Assembly (NCBI GenBank): GCA_002306745.1
Contig: DBSW01000087.1
Span: 1-19,966 of the forward strand
Direction of reading: 5' to 3'
DNA from: Dehalococcoidia bacterium UBA1332
GTDB lineage: Bacteria; Chloroflexota; Dehalococcoidia; Lucifugimonadales; Lucifugimonadaceae
DNA: 19,966 bases
The position numbers and the translations under genes are program-made. Below the pieces are notes generated by a model. It worked only from the letters and a program-made list of their open reading frames with translations. It had not been told where the DNA came from and searched no databases. This document shows, piece by piece, positions 5,443-14,157 of this stretch (its first letter is position 1; the number at the start of each line of letters is the position of its first letter).

Positions 5443-5576
5443 ACCGGGCTGTCTATTTAGCTATGGCTAGGCCGTGATTGTAGACCGAGCAAGGCATTTC
5501 AAGCATCTGGCTGTTTAATGAATGAATGAACCGTTGCCGACCCTCGTTTTCAAATGTCATGCTGGCCATACATACA
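5443..5576. other. Convergent intergenic spacer between backbone and defence island
   Basis: This 134-bp spacer separates the stop of the rightward 105-aa gene from the stop of the leftward TrlF gene. It holds a short TGAATGAATGAA tandem at about 5517-5529 and a weak TAGCTATGGCTA dyad, but no hairpin with a T-tract strong enough to call as a terminator. It is the natural candidate for the left boundary of the inserted island. No target duplication or attachment core can be recognised from this side alone. Confidence 0.4.
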
Positions 5577-8213
5577 TTAATGTTCCCACTGCTGATAAAT
5601 TATCTTCCTGCGTTCAAACGCTTCCCGCCCTCCCTCCATGATATTAACAATCTTCTTCTGGCTTTCCTTGTCATCAATACTTGCACCTTCGACCGTTATT
5701 TTGTCTTCATTGTACTGGCAACTAACAACAAGCTCCGCATCACCTAGAACTGGGAAATTTGCGTTATGTGTTGCAAAAATGAATTGCTGGTTAGGCTTGA
5801 GCTCTCGAATAAGTTTTACAACCTCCTCATAAATACTTTGGCCATCGAGATCGTCCTCTGGCTGATCAATCATGAGCAGGTCGCAATCTTTTTGGCTCAG
5901 GATGAATAGCATCATTGCGGATGCCCTTTGCCCTAATGAATGTTGCTTCAAATCTTTCCCGTGATACGTAACTTTGTAGCTATTGGGAACCTGAAAGCTA
6001 AGAAGTTCAAAAAGACTCTCATTAAACAGTCTAATAAAAACGTCTGCTTTGCTCTTCGTTTGCTCTGCTGCCGCCTCAAGGTCTTTGTATATTTCGCCAA
6101 AGTCAGCATATTTGTCAGCAATATTCTTGTAATACTCCTTCCTAATATTCTGCCCCTTAAATACTTCATCCATTTTACTCGCAAACTTTTCAGCATCCCC
6201 TTTATATTGAGGTTCAACTTTTAATGCTGATTGGGCAGTATTAATCTGTTCAAGGGCCTTAGTGATTAGCACATATTCCTCATGCCATGCTTCATTCAGT
6301 GACGAAATGGCAATCATTACTGCATTCTGTTTTTCTTTGTATTTATCAGTTTTTCTCTTTAGATCCTTTATCGACGCCTCAAGCTGTGTTTTCTTATTAG
6401 ATAGTGTCACATATTCATCCGGTTGGATTGATGTGACGCCCTTTTCTGCCAGAGCTTTGACAATCTCTCTTTCTGTTTCAGCAAACGCCTCTTTAAGAGT
6501 GTCTTTCTTAGATTCCAGCTCAGTTTTAATAGATTCAAGTGCTTCCGTTTTTGAAGTTATATTGAGAAGGACCAATTTGGCCTCCTCTATTATTTTTTTC
6601 AATGTGTCGAACGTAGCATTAAACCGGATTAATAGATCTGAATTGTGCTGAGACGTATATTCCGGTATGTGAGATACGGACTCCTCAACCTCAACTATTC
6701 CATTATTTATGGAGTCAGCCCATTCACTTCCAATTTTTATTACTTGATCAAAGAAGGCCAGATCCTTTCCAAACTCCACTTGCTTATCAAGCTTTTCTTG
6801 AACTCCATACTTTTTAAACTGATCTAATCTGAATTGAACGTCTTTCAGATCATCTTCATCTGCATCTTTCTGCTCAACATCAGTGTTTAGAGCCATGAGA
6901 GCTGTAATTGCAGATTCTAGTTGGTCTACTCGTTCTTGTATTTTCTGGCGGATTGGCTTCAAAGAATCGCCAACCAGTTTTTCAACCAAATCCTGACCAA
7001 ATCCTTTGCCAGCAGCAGCTAAGTCTTTTTGTCCGAAATAAAGTGGCTTCCATACCACTGTTTGGCGTATAGCTAAGCCTGGCTGGAGAATTCCATCAAC
7101 ATACACCTCGGGAGCATGGCGATGGATTCGCTTTATTTCATATAGAGTCCCGTGTTTATCGCGAGCTTCTACGACTATCTTGCCACCACTCTGCAACAAG
7201 TGAGGTATCAGGTCGTCCTTATAAGATCTATCCTGTGCAACCTGGCCGAAGGGAATATCTAAAGCATACCGGATTGATTCGAGCAATGATGACTTACCAC
7301 TTCCGCGAATACCTATCAAACAATTAAGATGGGGTGAAAAAGGTACTCTTGAGTTGTCAAGTAAGCCTCCCTCATAGCGAATTGCTTCTATGTGTGAATG
7401 CGATACTTTACTTGGCTCTTTTCTTACTCTGAATTGAAAGTCACTCAATGAATATTTTACAGACTCATATGAAAGCTCTCCAATTTTCAAATACGCACAT
7501 TGACCTCTTCCAATCTCATTGATTGCCTTCGGATCACTTCCTTCGAGTTCAGCAGGATAGCTTTCTCCCCACCAGCCTTTAACCTTTGTTCTGCATTTGG
7601 TGTCGGGCTTATCGTGAGTACGCACCTTCTGAAATCCAAGGCAATATTTCTTTATCAGAGGGTCATTCGCAAGTTCTTGTAAGCGACCACCATCTAGCTC
7701 ATTCCATAAACCGCTGGCAGATTCAACGTGAGCAAAAACAATAAAGAAATCCTTATGATAAGTATCCAATTCTTCTAACGTTGCCCGAAGACCAAGCGAA
7801 GACCTACCATTTTCCTGCTCATATTCGGCAGGGGTTTTTCCTTTAAAGGCATTCCCGAGGAATTGATTAATTAGATCTTTCCCGCCTTCAATCCACTCTT
7901 GCGAAAATATAATGAGAGTATGAACGCCATTTGCACCGTCATTAACAGATAACTCAACACCTGGAAGCAATAAAATGCCGTTTTTCTTGGCTTTCTTACG
8001 AAGTGCGTTATATTCACCGACATCAAATTTATTATGATTGGTAATAGCACCTATTCGAATATCAGCTTTCTTTAAAGCATCGACATAATCATTAACGAAG
8101 CTGTTTTCCTCGCCCGTATATTTAAATTCTTTATCCGCCTTAGTATGCAAATGGAAATCCGCTCTCATCCATGAACTTCCATTTTGAAATGGTTCAACGT
8201 TCCAATCAGCCAT
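5577..8213 (-). CDS. TrlF-type PHP-domain plus SMC-like AAA ATPase, 878 aa
   Basis: The start at 8213 (MADWNVEPFQNGSSWMRADFHLHT) has AAGGAAA about 7 nt upstream and overlaps the helicase stop by 8 nt. Residues about 16-240 form a PHP metal-dependent phosphoesterase: DFHLHT (19-24), ITNHN (57-61), PGVELS (84-89), FAHVE (160-164) and a late GSDP. An ABC/SMC-type ATPase follows: Walker A GIRGSGKSS (301-309), a long coiled coil (about 420-710), then the signature HSLGQRASAMML, Walker B LLMIDQPEDDLD and the H-loop FIFATHNANF. This matches the TrlF AAA-like family found in defence loci. A plausible role is ATP-gated cleavage of nucleic acid or nucleotide; this is inference. The gene is visibly more A/T-rich than the BREX genes, hinting at separate origin. 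Confidence 0.82.
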   Translation of the reverse strand: MADWNVEPFQNGSSWMRADFHLHTKADKEFKYTGEENSFVNDYVDALKKADIRIGAITNHNKFDVGEYNALRKKAKKNGILLLPGVELSVNDGANGVHTLIIFSQEWIEGGKDLINQFLGNAFKGKTPAEYEQENGRSSLGLRATLEELDTYHKDFFIVFAHVESASGLWNELDGGRLQELANDPLIKKYCLGFQKVRTHDKPDTKCRTKVKGWWGESYPAELEGSDPKAINEIGRGQCAYLKIGELSYESVKYSLSDFQFRVRKEPSKVSHSHIEAIRYEGGLLDNSRVPFSPHLNCLIGIRGSGKSSLLESIRYALDIPFGQVAQDRSYKDDLIPHLLQSGGKIVVEARDKHGTLYEIKRIHRHAPEVYVDGILQPGLAIRQTVVWKPLYFGQKDLAAAGKGFGQDLVEKLVGDSLKPIRQKIQERVDQLESAITALMALNTDVEQKDADEDDLKDVQFRLDQFKKYGVQEKLDKQVEFGKDLAFFDQVIKIGSEWADSINNGIVEVEESVSHIPEYTSQHNSDLLIRFNATFDTLKKIIEEAKLVLLNITSKTEALESIKTELESKKDTLKEAFAETEREIVKALAEKGVTSIQPDEYVTLSNKKTQLEASIKDLKRKTDKYKEKQNAVMIAISSLNEAWHEEYVLITKALEQINTAQSALKVEPQYKGDAEKFASKMDEVFKGQNIRKEYYKNIADKYADFGEIYKDLEAAAEQTKSKADVFIRLFNESLFELLSFQVPNSYKVTYHGKDLKQHSLGQRASAMMLFILSQKDCDLLMIDQPEDDLDGQSIYEEVVKLIRELKPNQQFIFATHNANFPVLGDAELVVSCQYNEDKITVEGASIDDKESQKKIVNIMEGGREAFERRKIIYQQWEH

Positions 8214-11200
8214 AAGTGTTTTCCTTCTTGTAATTATTGCCACCATAACTTACAAGTTGGCAAAACGTGTTTATTTTGTTCTGTTGGTCTGTACTATTAG
8301 CTGTACTTTCCGCCAAACTACTGTTGCCAATAATAATGGCCAGAGATTGCGCCCTAGAGATGGCGACGTTAATGCGATTCTTGTCAAAGAGAAAATCCAT
8401 GCCGCGTGGGGAATCATTAGCGTCGCTGGCGCACATACTGAAAAATACTACCGGCGCTTCTTGCCCCTGAAACTTATCCACGCTGCCCACTTTGGCATTT
8501 GGCCCTAATGCTTCACGTATTTTATTAACCTGAAAGTTGTAGGGCGCTACGAACAAAATGTCATCCCATCCGATCGGGCGCGTTTTACCGCCCTTATCGC
8601 AAAATTCCCGGCCCAATATATCCTGAACAGCGTGTTGAATGGCCTCCACTTCCTCATCGCTGGCTTGCGTATTCCCTTCGTGCTCGACCGGGATAAAAAT
8701 AACACCGGCTTCCTTATTTATTGCACCAGCATAGCTCGCAGGAACCTTGATTACCTGTTTGTCATTATCTGGATGAGAATGCAGTTTTCCTTCGTAGATG
8801 GCCTCGCTAATGAACCGGTTAACCGCTGAGTGCATCCGATAGGTTGTTTCCAGGAACACACCTCGGTCTTCAGAGATTGTTGGGGTGTGGTGAAGCAGAT
8901 AGTCCAACGTGGACAGGCCGCTTTCCCCTGGATGAGTTCCTTGCGCCGGTTGCCCTAGCTGCATCTGATCACCCATAAGGATAATGTTGCTGGTTGCACG
9001 ACTCATAGCAATCAGGTTGGCCACTGAGACTTGTCCAGCTTCATCAACGAACAGGTAATCGAACTGTCCCTGTAGATCATCCCTGGAGAAACCCCAGGCC
9101 GTGGTGCCAATGACGCAGGCCTGTCTGGTATAGCTTGCAATGTCCTTGTTCTGAAGTACCGAAATCCCCAACGCCTGAATTTCATCGTCAGTATCTTTCG
9201 TGCAACCGAAGAACGCCTCAATTCCCTGGTCCATGCAGTATCTGGCGGTTCCCACCAATAAATTGTTGATTGCCTTGTGGGAGTTTGAGCTGATACCCAC
9301 CCTCTTGCCCTGCCGTAGAAGCTCGGCGATAACGTGCTTACCTGTATAGGTCTTACCGGCACCTGGTGGACCTTGTATTGGCAGATAGGAGTTATCAAGG
9401 CTGGCAATGGCCTGAACGATTTGGGTCAACCGCTCTTTCGGGTTATGGCTCGACGCGATCGGCTGACCAGGTTGAAGGCCCTTGATTCGTGGAAAATCGC
9501 GCTTCAGGAAATCCACGATCGCACACTGGCTCAGCGAGCCTGCATCATACTCTTTGACTACAGCCTCTATGGACTGCGGGATTGGATCAGGTCTTACGTA
9601 TTCATCTGGAACCAGGGTAATAATGGATGGTGGCTCAGCCTTGGCCTGAACCGTGATAATGCCTTCCCCCAGATTGGTAAATTCAGGTAAGAGTGTCACC
9701 TTCAAGCGCTCCCCCTTGTCGTTTTCCTCTCCGAGGACGTAGAAAGAGGTTGTATTGGCCAGCTTGAATTCCTGGTTTGGATTGAATTGGTACTCGTAAG
9801 CCAAGTTTCGAGCCCTCGATGAAGGCTTAAATGGCTCCGCCTCTGACCTTTCACATGCTGCCAGACAATCCAGGTCATCAATCAAGTCAATTTCAGTGAG
9901 GCCAAGGCGATCAAATAGCCTCCAAAAAACCGGCTTAGATTCCCGCCGATGAAATTCCAATGACCAGGCTAGATTCTCTGTCACTGAGGAAGTGATGGAA
10001 TCACTGTCCTTGGTGGACTCCGCTTTCTCTAACAGAGTATCCCGTAGCCTGGTTCGCTCAGTGATTTCCTCTGGCACATCCGGTTCGACAACCTCCGTTC
10101 TACCAAGGTAAGCAATACCATGCTCTGCCTGCCGTTCTCGAAGCCATGCCACCAGCTCCTGAGTGCTATTGCAGTCGTCAATGTTGTAGTCTCGGATGTC
10201 GTTGAGGATCTTCGATGTCTGCCAGGTGAGACCATCAGGATTTTGCCGCCAGTTTTCGTAAACAACAACGGAGTCACCTCCGGTACCCACTTCGGTCTGG
10301 CGCTTCCCTCTATACAAGTGCTCGACGTTCTTGATGGAGTATTTAGGCTCACCGATCAATAGGCCGCTTTTGACGATTTTATAGAGGTCAACGAATACCT
10401 CATTACGCAAAAGCTGATCGACTTCGTATTCACATATGCCGTATCGGCTCATAAGCTTGCGGCACGCGGCGATCTCATAGTTCGCATAGTGGTAGATGTG
10501 CATTTGAGGGTCTGCCTGCCACCGTGCGTACACCCACTCTATGAATTCCTTAAAAGATCGCCTCTCCTCTTCTGGCGTGTGCGCCCAGAAGTCTTTGAAT
10601 TGCCGCTCACCGGATTCATCAAAATAAGTGTTACCCCAAAGATACTCCAGTCCACCATCGACTAATGGGAAACCCTCGATGTCAAAAAAAACATCCAGAT
10701 CCGAATGAGGTGGCAAAAGCGAGAACCCCTGTTTCTTCCCTTGCTCAGGTACCAGCACTTCAAACAACGGGGTTTCCCGTCCTTCGCTGGCCTTCTGAAT
10801 CTTTGCCTGGGCTTTCAGCTTTTGAAATACGGCCACGCTGATACCTGGTACACGCTCCAATTCTGTATTGGCGAGCTCTGCCATTGTCTTGATACCGACT
10901 GCACTGAGCTTTTTGATCTGAGAGCGCGTTATCGTTGCAACCTGCGATGGATGATCTGCTTCCTTCAGTAGTTGTTTGGCATAAGTCTCCCAATTGCCCC
11001 AGGATTTAGAATCAGCAGGATCAGGACGTTGGGAAACTTCAAAATTATTATGTGCCTTTAGAAAAGCGTCTCGGATGGACTGGTAATAATAGAAATAGTC
11101 GTCTGTACGCAGACGTTCCCGTTGTCCATCACCGAGCACAACCACAAAGTCTTGTGAGCGTCTGCCCTGGATACCGTCCAGTAGGTCTTCGTAGCAGCAA

Positions 11201-11640
11201 AGCTGGACCGTGAAGTAGGGTTTGAGAGTTTTCGATAACTTGGTATCCCAAACCTCATAGTGGTATTCGCCAAGACGGCTTTCCCCTGGAACTTTAACCA
11301 GAAAATCAGCGAAGCCTTTGAATGCTCCTCGACTCAGGCAAGCTTGAAATATGACCTCTGCGCCAGACTCCATCGCAGTAACCGTCGCGGTTTCCTTATC
11401 AGGCGAAGAACTGATGTCTGCGACATTAAGTCCTTGAGCAATGAACGCCTCTAAAACCGCTTTTTCATGCTCACCGCCTTTCTCCTGAAGCATGGCCATC
11501 ATGTCATCGCCTGAATCTTGCTCTGGAATTTGATCGGGAGCAACAATGGCTAAATGCTCCATCCATGAAGCAAATGGACTCTCCATGAAGAGGGTTAGAT
11601 CGGATGGAGAATACATTAACGTTCCGTGTTGGATATACAT
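8206..11640 (-). CDS. RecB-like nuclease / DEDD exonuclease / SF1 helicase fusion (TM0106-like), 1144 aa
   Basis: Four parts can be read. Residues about 8-200 are a RecB/Cas4-like PD-(D/E)XK nuclease with D112, the DxK pair D132/K134 in VWDTKL, and the QxxxY-type Q146. A helix-hairpin-helix region (about 238-282) follows. Residues about 314-500 are an RNase-H-fold DEDD exonuclease (YprB/RNase_H_2-like): FDIEG (319-323), HYANYE (384-389), VDLYK and YNIDDC. The C-terminal half is an UPF1/DNA2-like SF1 helicase: GPPGAGKT (757-764), VDEAGQ (865-870), GDQMQLGQPA, TYRMH, DKFQGQE (1055-1061) and NVAISRAQ. The product probably unwinds and degrades DNA. The start at 11640 lies 6 nt after the upstream stop; ATG at 11616 (MYSPSDL) is an alternative. 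All motif residues are intact. Confidence 0.9.
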   Translation of the reverse strand: MYIQHGTLMYSPSDLTLFMESPFASWMEHLAIVAPDQIPEQDSGDDMMAMLQEKGGEHEKAVLEAFIAQGLNVADISSSPDKETATVTAMESGAEVIFQACLSRGAFKGFADFLVKVPGESRLGEYHYEVWDTKLSKTLKPYFTVQLCCYEDLLDGIQGRRSQDFVVVLGDGQRERLRTDDYFYYYQSIRDAFLKAHNNFEVSQRPDPADSKSWGNWETYAKQLLKEADHPSQVATITRSQIKKLSAVGIKTMAELANTELERVPGISVAVFQKLKAQAKIQKASEGRETPLFEVLVPEQGKKQGFSLLPPHSDLDVFFDIEGFPLVDGGLEYLWGNTYFDESGERQFKDFWAHTPEEERRSFKEFIEWVYARWQADPQMHIYHYANYEIAACRKLMSRYGICEYEVDQLLRNEVFVDLYKIVKSGLLIGEPKYSIKNVEHLYRGKRQTEVGTGGDSVVVYENWRQNPDGLTWQTSKILNDIRDYNIDDCNSTQELVAWLRERQAEHGIAYLGRTEVVEPDVPEEITERTRLRDTLLEKAESTKDSDSITSSVTENLAWSLEFHRRESKPVFWRLFDRLGLTEIDLIDDLDCLAACERSEAEPFKPSSRARNLAYEYQFNPNQEFKLANTTSFYVLGEENDKGERLKVTLLPEFTNLGEGIITVQAKAEPPSIITLVPDEYVRPDPIPQSIEAVVKEYDAGSLSQCAIVDFLKRDFPRIKGLQPGQPIASSHNPKERLTQIVQAIASLDNSYLPIQGPPGAGKTYTGKHVIAELLRQGKRVGISSNSHKAINNLLVGTARYCMDQGIEAFFGCTKDTDDEIQALGISVLQNKDIASYTRQACVIGTTAWGFSRDDLQGQFDYLFVDEAGQVSVANLIAMSRATSNIILMGDQMQLGQPAQGTHPGESGLSTLDYLLHHTPTISEDRGVFLETTYRMHSAVNRFISEAIYEGKLHSHPDNDKQVIKVPASYAGAINKEAGVIFIPVEHEGNTQASDEEVEAIQHAVQDILGREFCDKGGKTRPIGWDDILFVAPYNFQVNKIREALGPNAKVGSVDKFQGQEAPVVFFSMCASDANDSPRGMDFLFDKNRINVAISRAQSLAIIIGNSSLAESTANSTDQQNKINTFCQLVSYGGNNYKKENTYG

Positions 11641-11646
11641 TCGCTC

Positions 11647-12699
11647 TTACTCCCGCTCGATACTGATGTTCTTTTCAGGGTACTTTGCACTAAGCAGATC
11701 CACCGCCTCCAGCGTTCTTACCCCCCACTGATTGGTCATGGCATAGGTCTTACCGTCAATGTGAAATAGTTCCTCCTGCTTGCAGAAATAACGCTTGGTC
11801 TTCGGTAGCTTGCCCCCGGTATCGAGCGTCATTAACTGTTCTGCGAATTGCTCTTCATCGAGTGAGCCATCAAAGCAAACGAAGAGATTCCCTTTTCGCC
11901 AGCTAACAATATCCGCGACCTCTTCTGGCTTGGCTCCACCTTGGATGACTTCACTAACCAGTTGGTACATAAGATTGCGCTTATTCAGACCGTGGTGGTC
12001 ACTCCCTCCAATCGAGAGAGTGAATTTTGAGAAATCGCGAGATGACGTTCTGGACTGCTGCTCTTTCTGCTTCTTCTGTCTCACCTGGACCTGAAATTGT
12101 TCGGTCTCAGGTAAAGGGATAACCTGCTGAATGTCCAACAGAATTCGTTGCCCGTCGTAGAAGGGCTCCATCTTGACGCAACGAATATCAATTCCCTTGT
12201 CGTTAAGCCATAGCACCGCACTGGTAAGCTCTTTAGAAAACTCGGCTGATGCCAGAACAATCCGGACATCCTGTGCAAAAGAGTCCTCATCTGGCTCTTC
12301 CCAGTCGAGGAACTCAAGGATTCTTTGCTGAGCATCTTCTTCCGATCCGATACTGGTCAGGAAGGACTTGTGGGCCTCAACAACCTGGTCAAAGGTCATA
12401 GTTGAGATCATCGCACTATAGCGAATAGCCTGGAGCTCCATATGCCCACCGTCCTCAGTGCGCTTCAGCTCAATAACAACCAGGTTGGCTTCTTTGTCGA
12501 TGCAAAGCAGATCAATCCGCCTCCGGCTTACGTCCCAATCGCCGAACTCTTCCGCAATCACCATTGTCTGGTCGGAGATGATCTCGATCTGGTTTCTCAA
12601 CAATCGCTGAATATCCTGCCGCTCACGGATGCCCCTGTCAGCAAAGGTTGTTTTCTGTAGGCGCTTAATGCCGGTATCGCTCAATTCATAAATTGGCAT
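11647..12699 (-). CDS. NucS-like PD-(D/E)XK endonuclease family protein, 350 aa
   Basis: Residues about 25-105 carry a NucS/DUF91-type nuclease core: RRIDLLCID with Asp63, then LVVIELKR with Glu77 and Lys79, then a conserved Gln90 in MELQAIRYSAMI. This is the D-ExK-Q pattern of RecB-family-like endonucleases such as archaeal NucS/EndoMS. Unlike NucS (about 230-250 aa, with an N-terminal DNA-binding domain), the nuclease is N-terminal here. It is followed by a linker rich in Gln, Lys and Ser (about 205-222) and a C-terminal module (about 225-350) with FVCFDG and YFCKQEELFHIDGKTYAMTNQWG, possibly a DNA-recognition domain. GAGGGAG lies 5 nt before the ATG; the Argonaute stop is 9 nt upstream. 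It is probably a DNA-cutting component of the island. Confidence 0.82.
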   Translation of the reverse strand: MPIYELSDTGIKRLQKTTFADRGIRERQDIQRLLRNQIEIISDQTMVIAEEFGDWDVSRRRIDLLCIDKEANLVVIELKRTEDGGHMELQAIRYSAMISTMTFDQVVEAHKSFLTSIGSEEDAQQRILEFLDWEEPDEDSFAQDVRIVLASAEFSKELTSAVLWLNDKGIDIRCVKMEPFYDGQRILLDIQQVIPLPETEQFQVQVRQKKQKEQQSRTSSRDFSKFTLSIGGSDHHGLNKRNLMYQLVSEVIQGGAKPEEVADIVSWRKGNLFVCFDGSLDEEQFAEQLMTLDTGGKLPKTKRYFCKQEELFHIDGKTYAMTNQWGVRTLEAVDLLSAKYPEKNISIERE

Positions 12700-12708
12700 G
12701 GGACTCCC

Positions 12709-14157
12709 TCACATGTAGAAGCTATAACTGACTTGCGGCTTCTCGTTAGCCTCAACATACTTCATAATTTCACCAACTTTCCGTGAGCATTCCAGTGTGA
12801 TCGGATACCGTCCGTCAAATTGCGTGTTGTTCCAGTTCATCTTGGTCAGCCCGAGTACTTCTTCACATAAATCTTCCAACGAAGAGTCGTGTTCAAAAGC
12901 TCTGATTTCCAGTGGAGACGGAACATACATCCCCGGATAGGTCTTGTAAAAATTGACCGCACCTTTTGTATAGAGAATGGCCTTGCTTTCCGATAGTGAT
13001 AGCAATGTTCCCCTCACAGGGGGATACTGTTCGTAGCTGTAGAGACGGACTTTGGACTCCATAATGGTTACGAAGTCTTTCATTCGTATACCCTTGCTTT
13101 CTATTGCCCTGGTAAAACCCCGTATCTCTTCTTCCCGGAAGTTGCTGGATTTGTGAATGACAATCCGTGCAGGCATTTGCATCAAAGCGTGGTCATACTC
13201 ATTTAAAGCGTTCATTAACAACTCGAACGCTTGCTCCTCGTTCATGTACGGTCGGCGGTCTCTTTTATCCAACTGAACAGGAGCTCCCCTGAGAATTACG
13301 CCGTGTCCAAACTCATCAAAGACCTGCGCCAAACTGGTTGATACGGTCTCATTGTCACGACTTTTATAAAATCCAATTCCGACATAGCAAGTCTTAGGCT
13401 TATGTGTTTCCTCCACCAATCGCCACGGAATTGTTTTGTTCCCCTTGTAGTAAAGTGCTGTACAAAAATTCCACGCTCTCGTCGCATCATCCTGTTGTCC
13501 CTTATTACCGGTATCGATGGACAATGACTTCTCTAAAACAAGCTGTAGCGGCTTACCCAAATGCATAGTCTTCGCTTTCAGTAGTCGGCGGAAGTTATGC
13601 TCTAATGAGTTCTTGGATTTGTCATCGTTCGAGTCGCCATCATAGTTTTCTGGATCTTCATCCTTTCCCTTCTCCTTGGTCAGCGCATCGAACATATCAT
13701 TTGGGATAACGCAAATAATGACATCCACAGGCCGATGCTCGGCAAGAAACCGGATTTGATCGAAGTAAAGGTCAACACATACCTTGACTCGCTCTTCCCT
13801 GGATTGAATTTTCAGCGTTTTGTTTAGCTCTGATTTCTGGATTGTTCTGGTTAGAGTCGGTCCATACAGGAATTTTGCATAGAAACCGTGATGCTGTGTG
13901 AATCCCCCAAACCCTCTGAACAGATTGGAATATTTTGACTCCTTCGCCTCTATTCCTTCTTGGCATTTTGCTATCCAGAGATCTAACAGATCTACACCTT
14001 CCCCGCGCCCAACGATTCCCAGTCTCAACTCGCTTTGCCGGAATTCATCGTTTTTGTCATATACGCCAAGGGTTTCAATGCCTGCTTTTGGACAGATGTG
14101 TGTTCCATTGGCAAACTCCAGCTTCGGCTCCTCAAGAATCTTAATTTGCACTGGCAT
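12709..14157 (-). CDS. Short prokaryotic Argonaute (MID-PIWI), catalytically inactive, 482 aa
   Basis: The N-terminus (VQIKILEEPKLEFANGTHICPKAGIETLG) matches the typical opening of short Argonautes. The MID-like part leads to NFCTALYYKGNKTIPWRL (about 230-247), a hallmark before the PIWI domain. PIWI begins CYVGIGFYKSRDN (257-269) and continues through RIVIHKSSNF (331-340), PVRGTLL (380-386) and SPLEIRAF (414-421). The first catalytic Asp position is replaced in the GIGFY strand, and the IHKSS strand lacks the usual Asp, so the DEDX nuclease site is absent, as in other short Argonautes. There are no PAZ or N domains. It likely uses an RNA guide to detect invader DNA and activate the APAZ partner encoded just upstream, whose gene overlaps this one by 17 nt. 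The ATG at 14157 follows GGAAGAGGAGG. An in-frame extension to 14241 is rejected. Confidence 0.87.
   Translation of the reverse strand: MPVQIKILEEPKLEFANGTHICPKAGIETLGVYDKNDEFRQSELRLGIVGRGEGVDLLDLWIAKCQEGIEAKESKYSNLFRGFGGFTQHHGFYAKFLYGPTLTRTIQKSELNKTLKIQSREERVKVCVDLYFDQIRFLAEHRPVDVIICVIPNDMFDALTKEKGKDEDPENYDGDSNDDKSKNSLEHNFRRLLKAKTMHLGKPLQLVLEKSLSIDTGNKGQQDDATRAWNFCTALYYKGNKTIPWRLVEETHKPKTCYVGIGFYKSRDNETVSTSLAQVFDEFGHGVILRGAPVQLDKRDRRPYMNEEQAFELLMNALNEYDHALMQMPARIVIHKSSNFREEEIRGFTRAIESKGIRMKDFVTIMESKVRLYSYEQYPPVRGTLLSLSESKAILYTKGAVNFYKTYPGMYVPSPLEIRAFEHDSSLEDLCEEVLGLTKMNWNNTQFDGRYPITLECSRKVGEIMKYVEANEKPQVSYSFYM

Noticed and set aside
8214..8246. Eleven-residue N-terminal extension of the TrlF-type protein
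   Set aside because: The ATG at 8213 has AAGGAAA just upstream and starts close to the conserved PHP motif. The extension would lengthen the overlap with the helicase gene for no gain.
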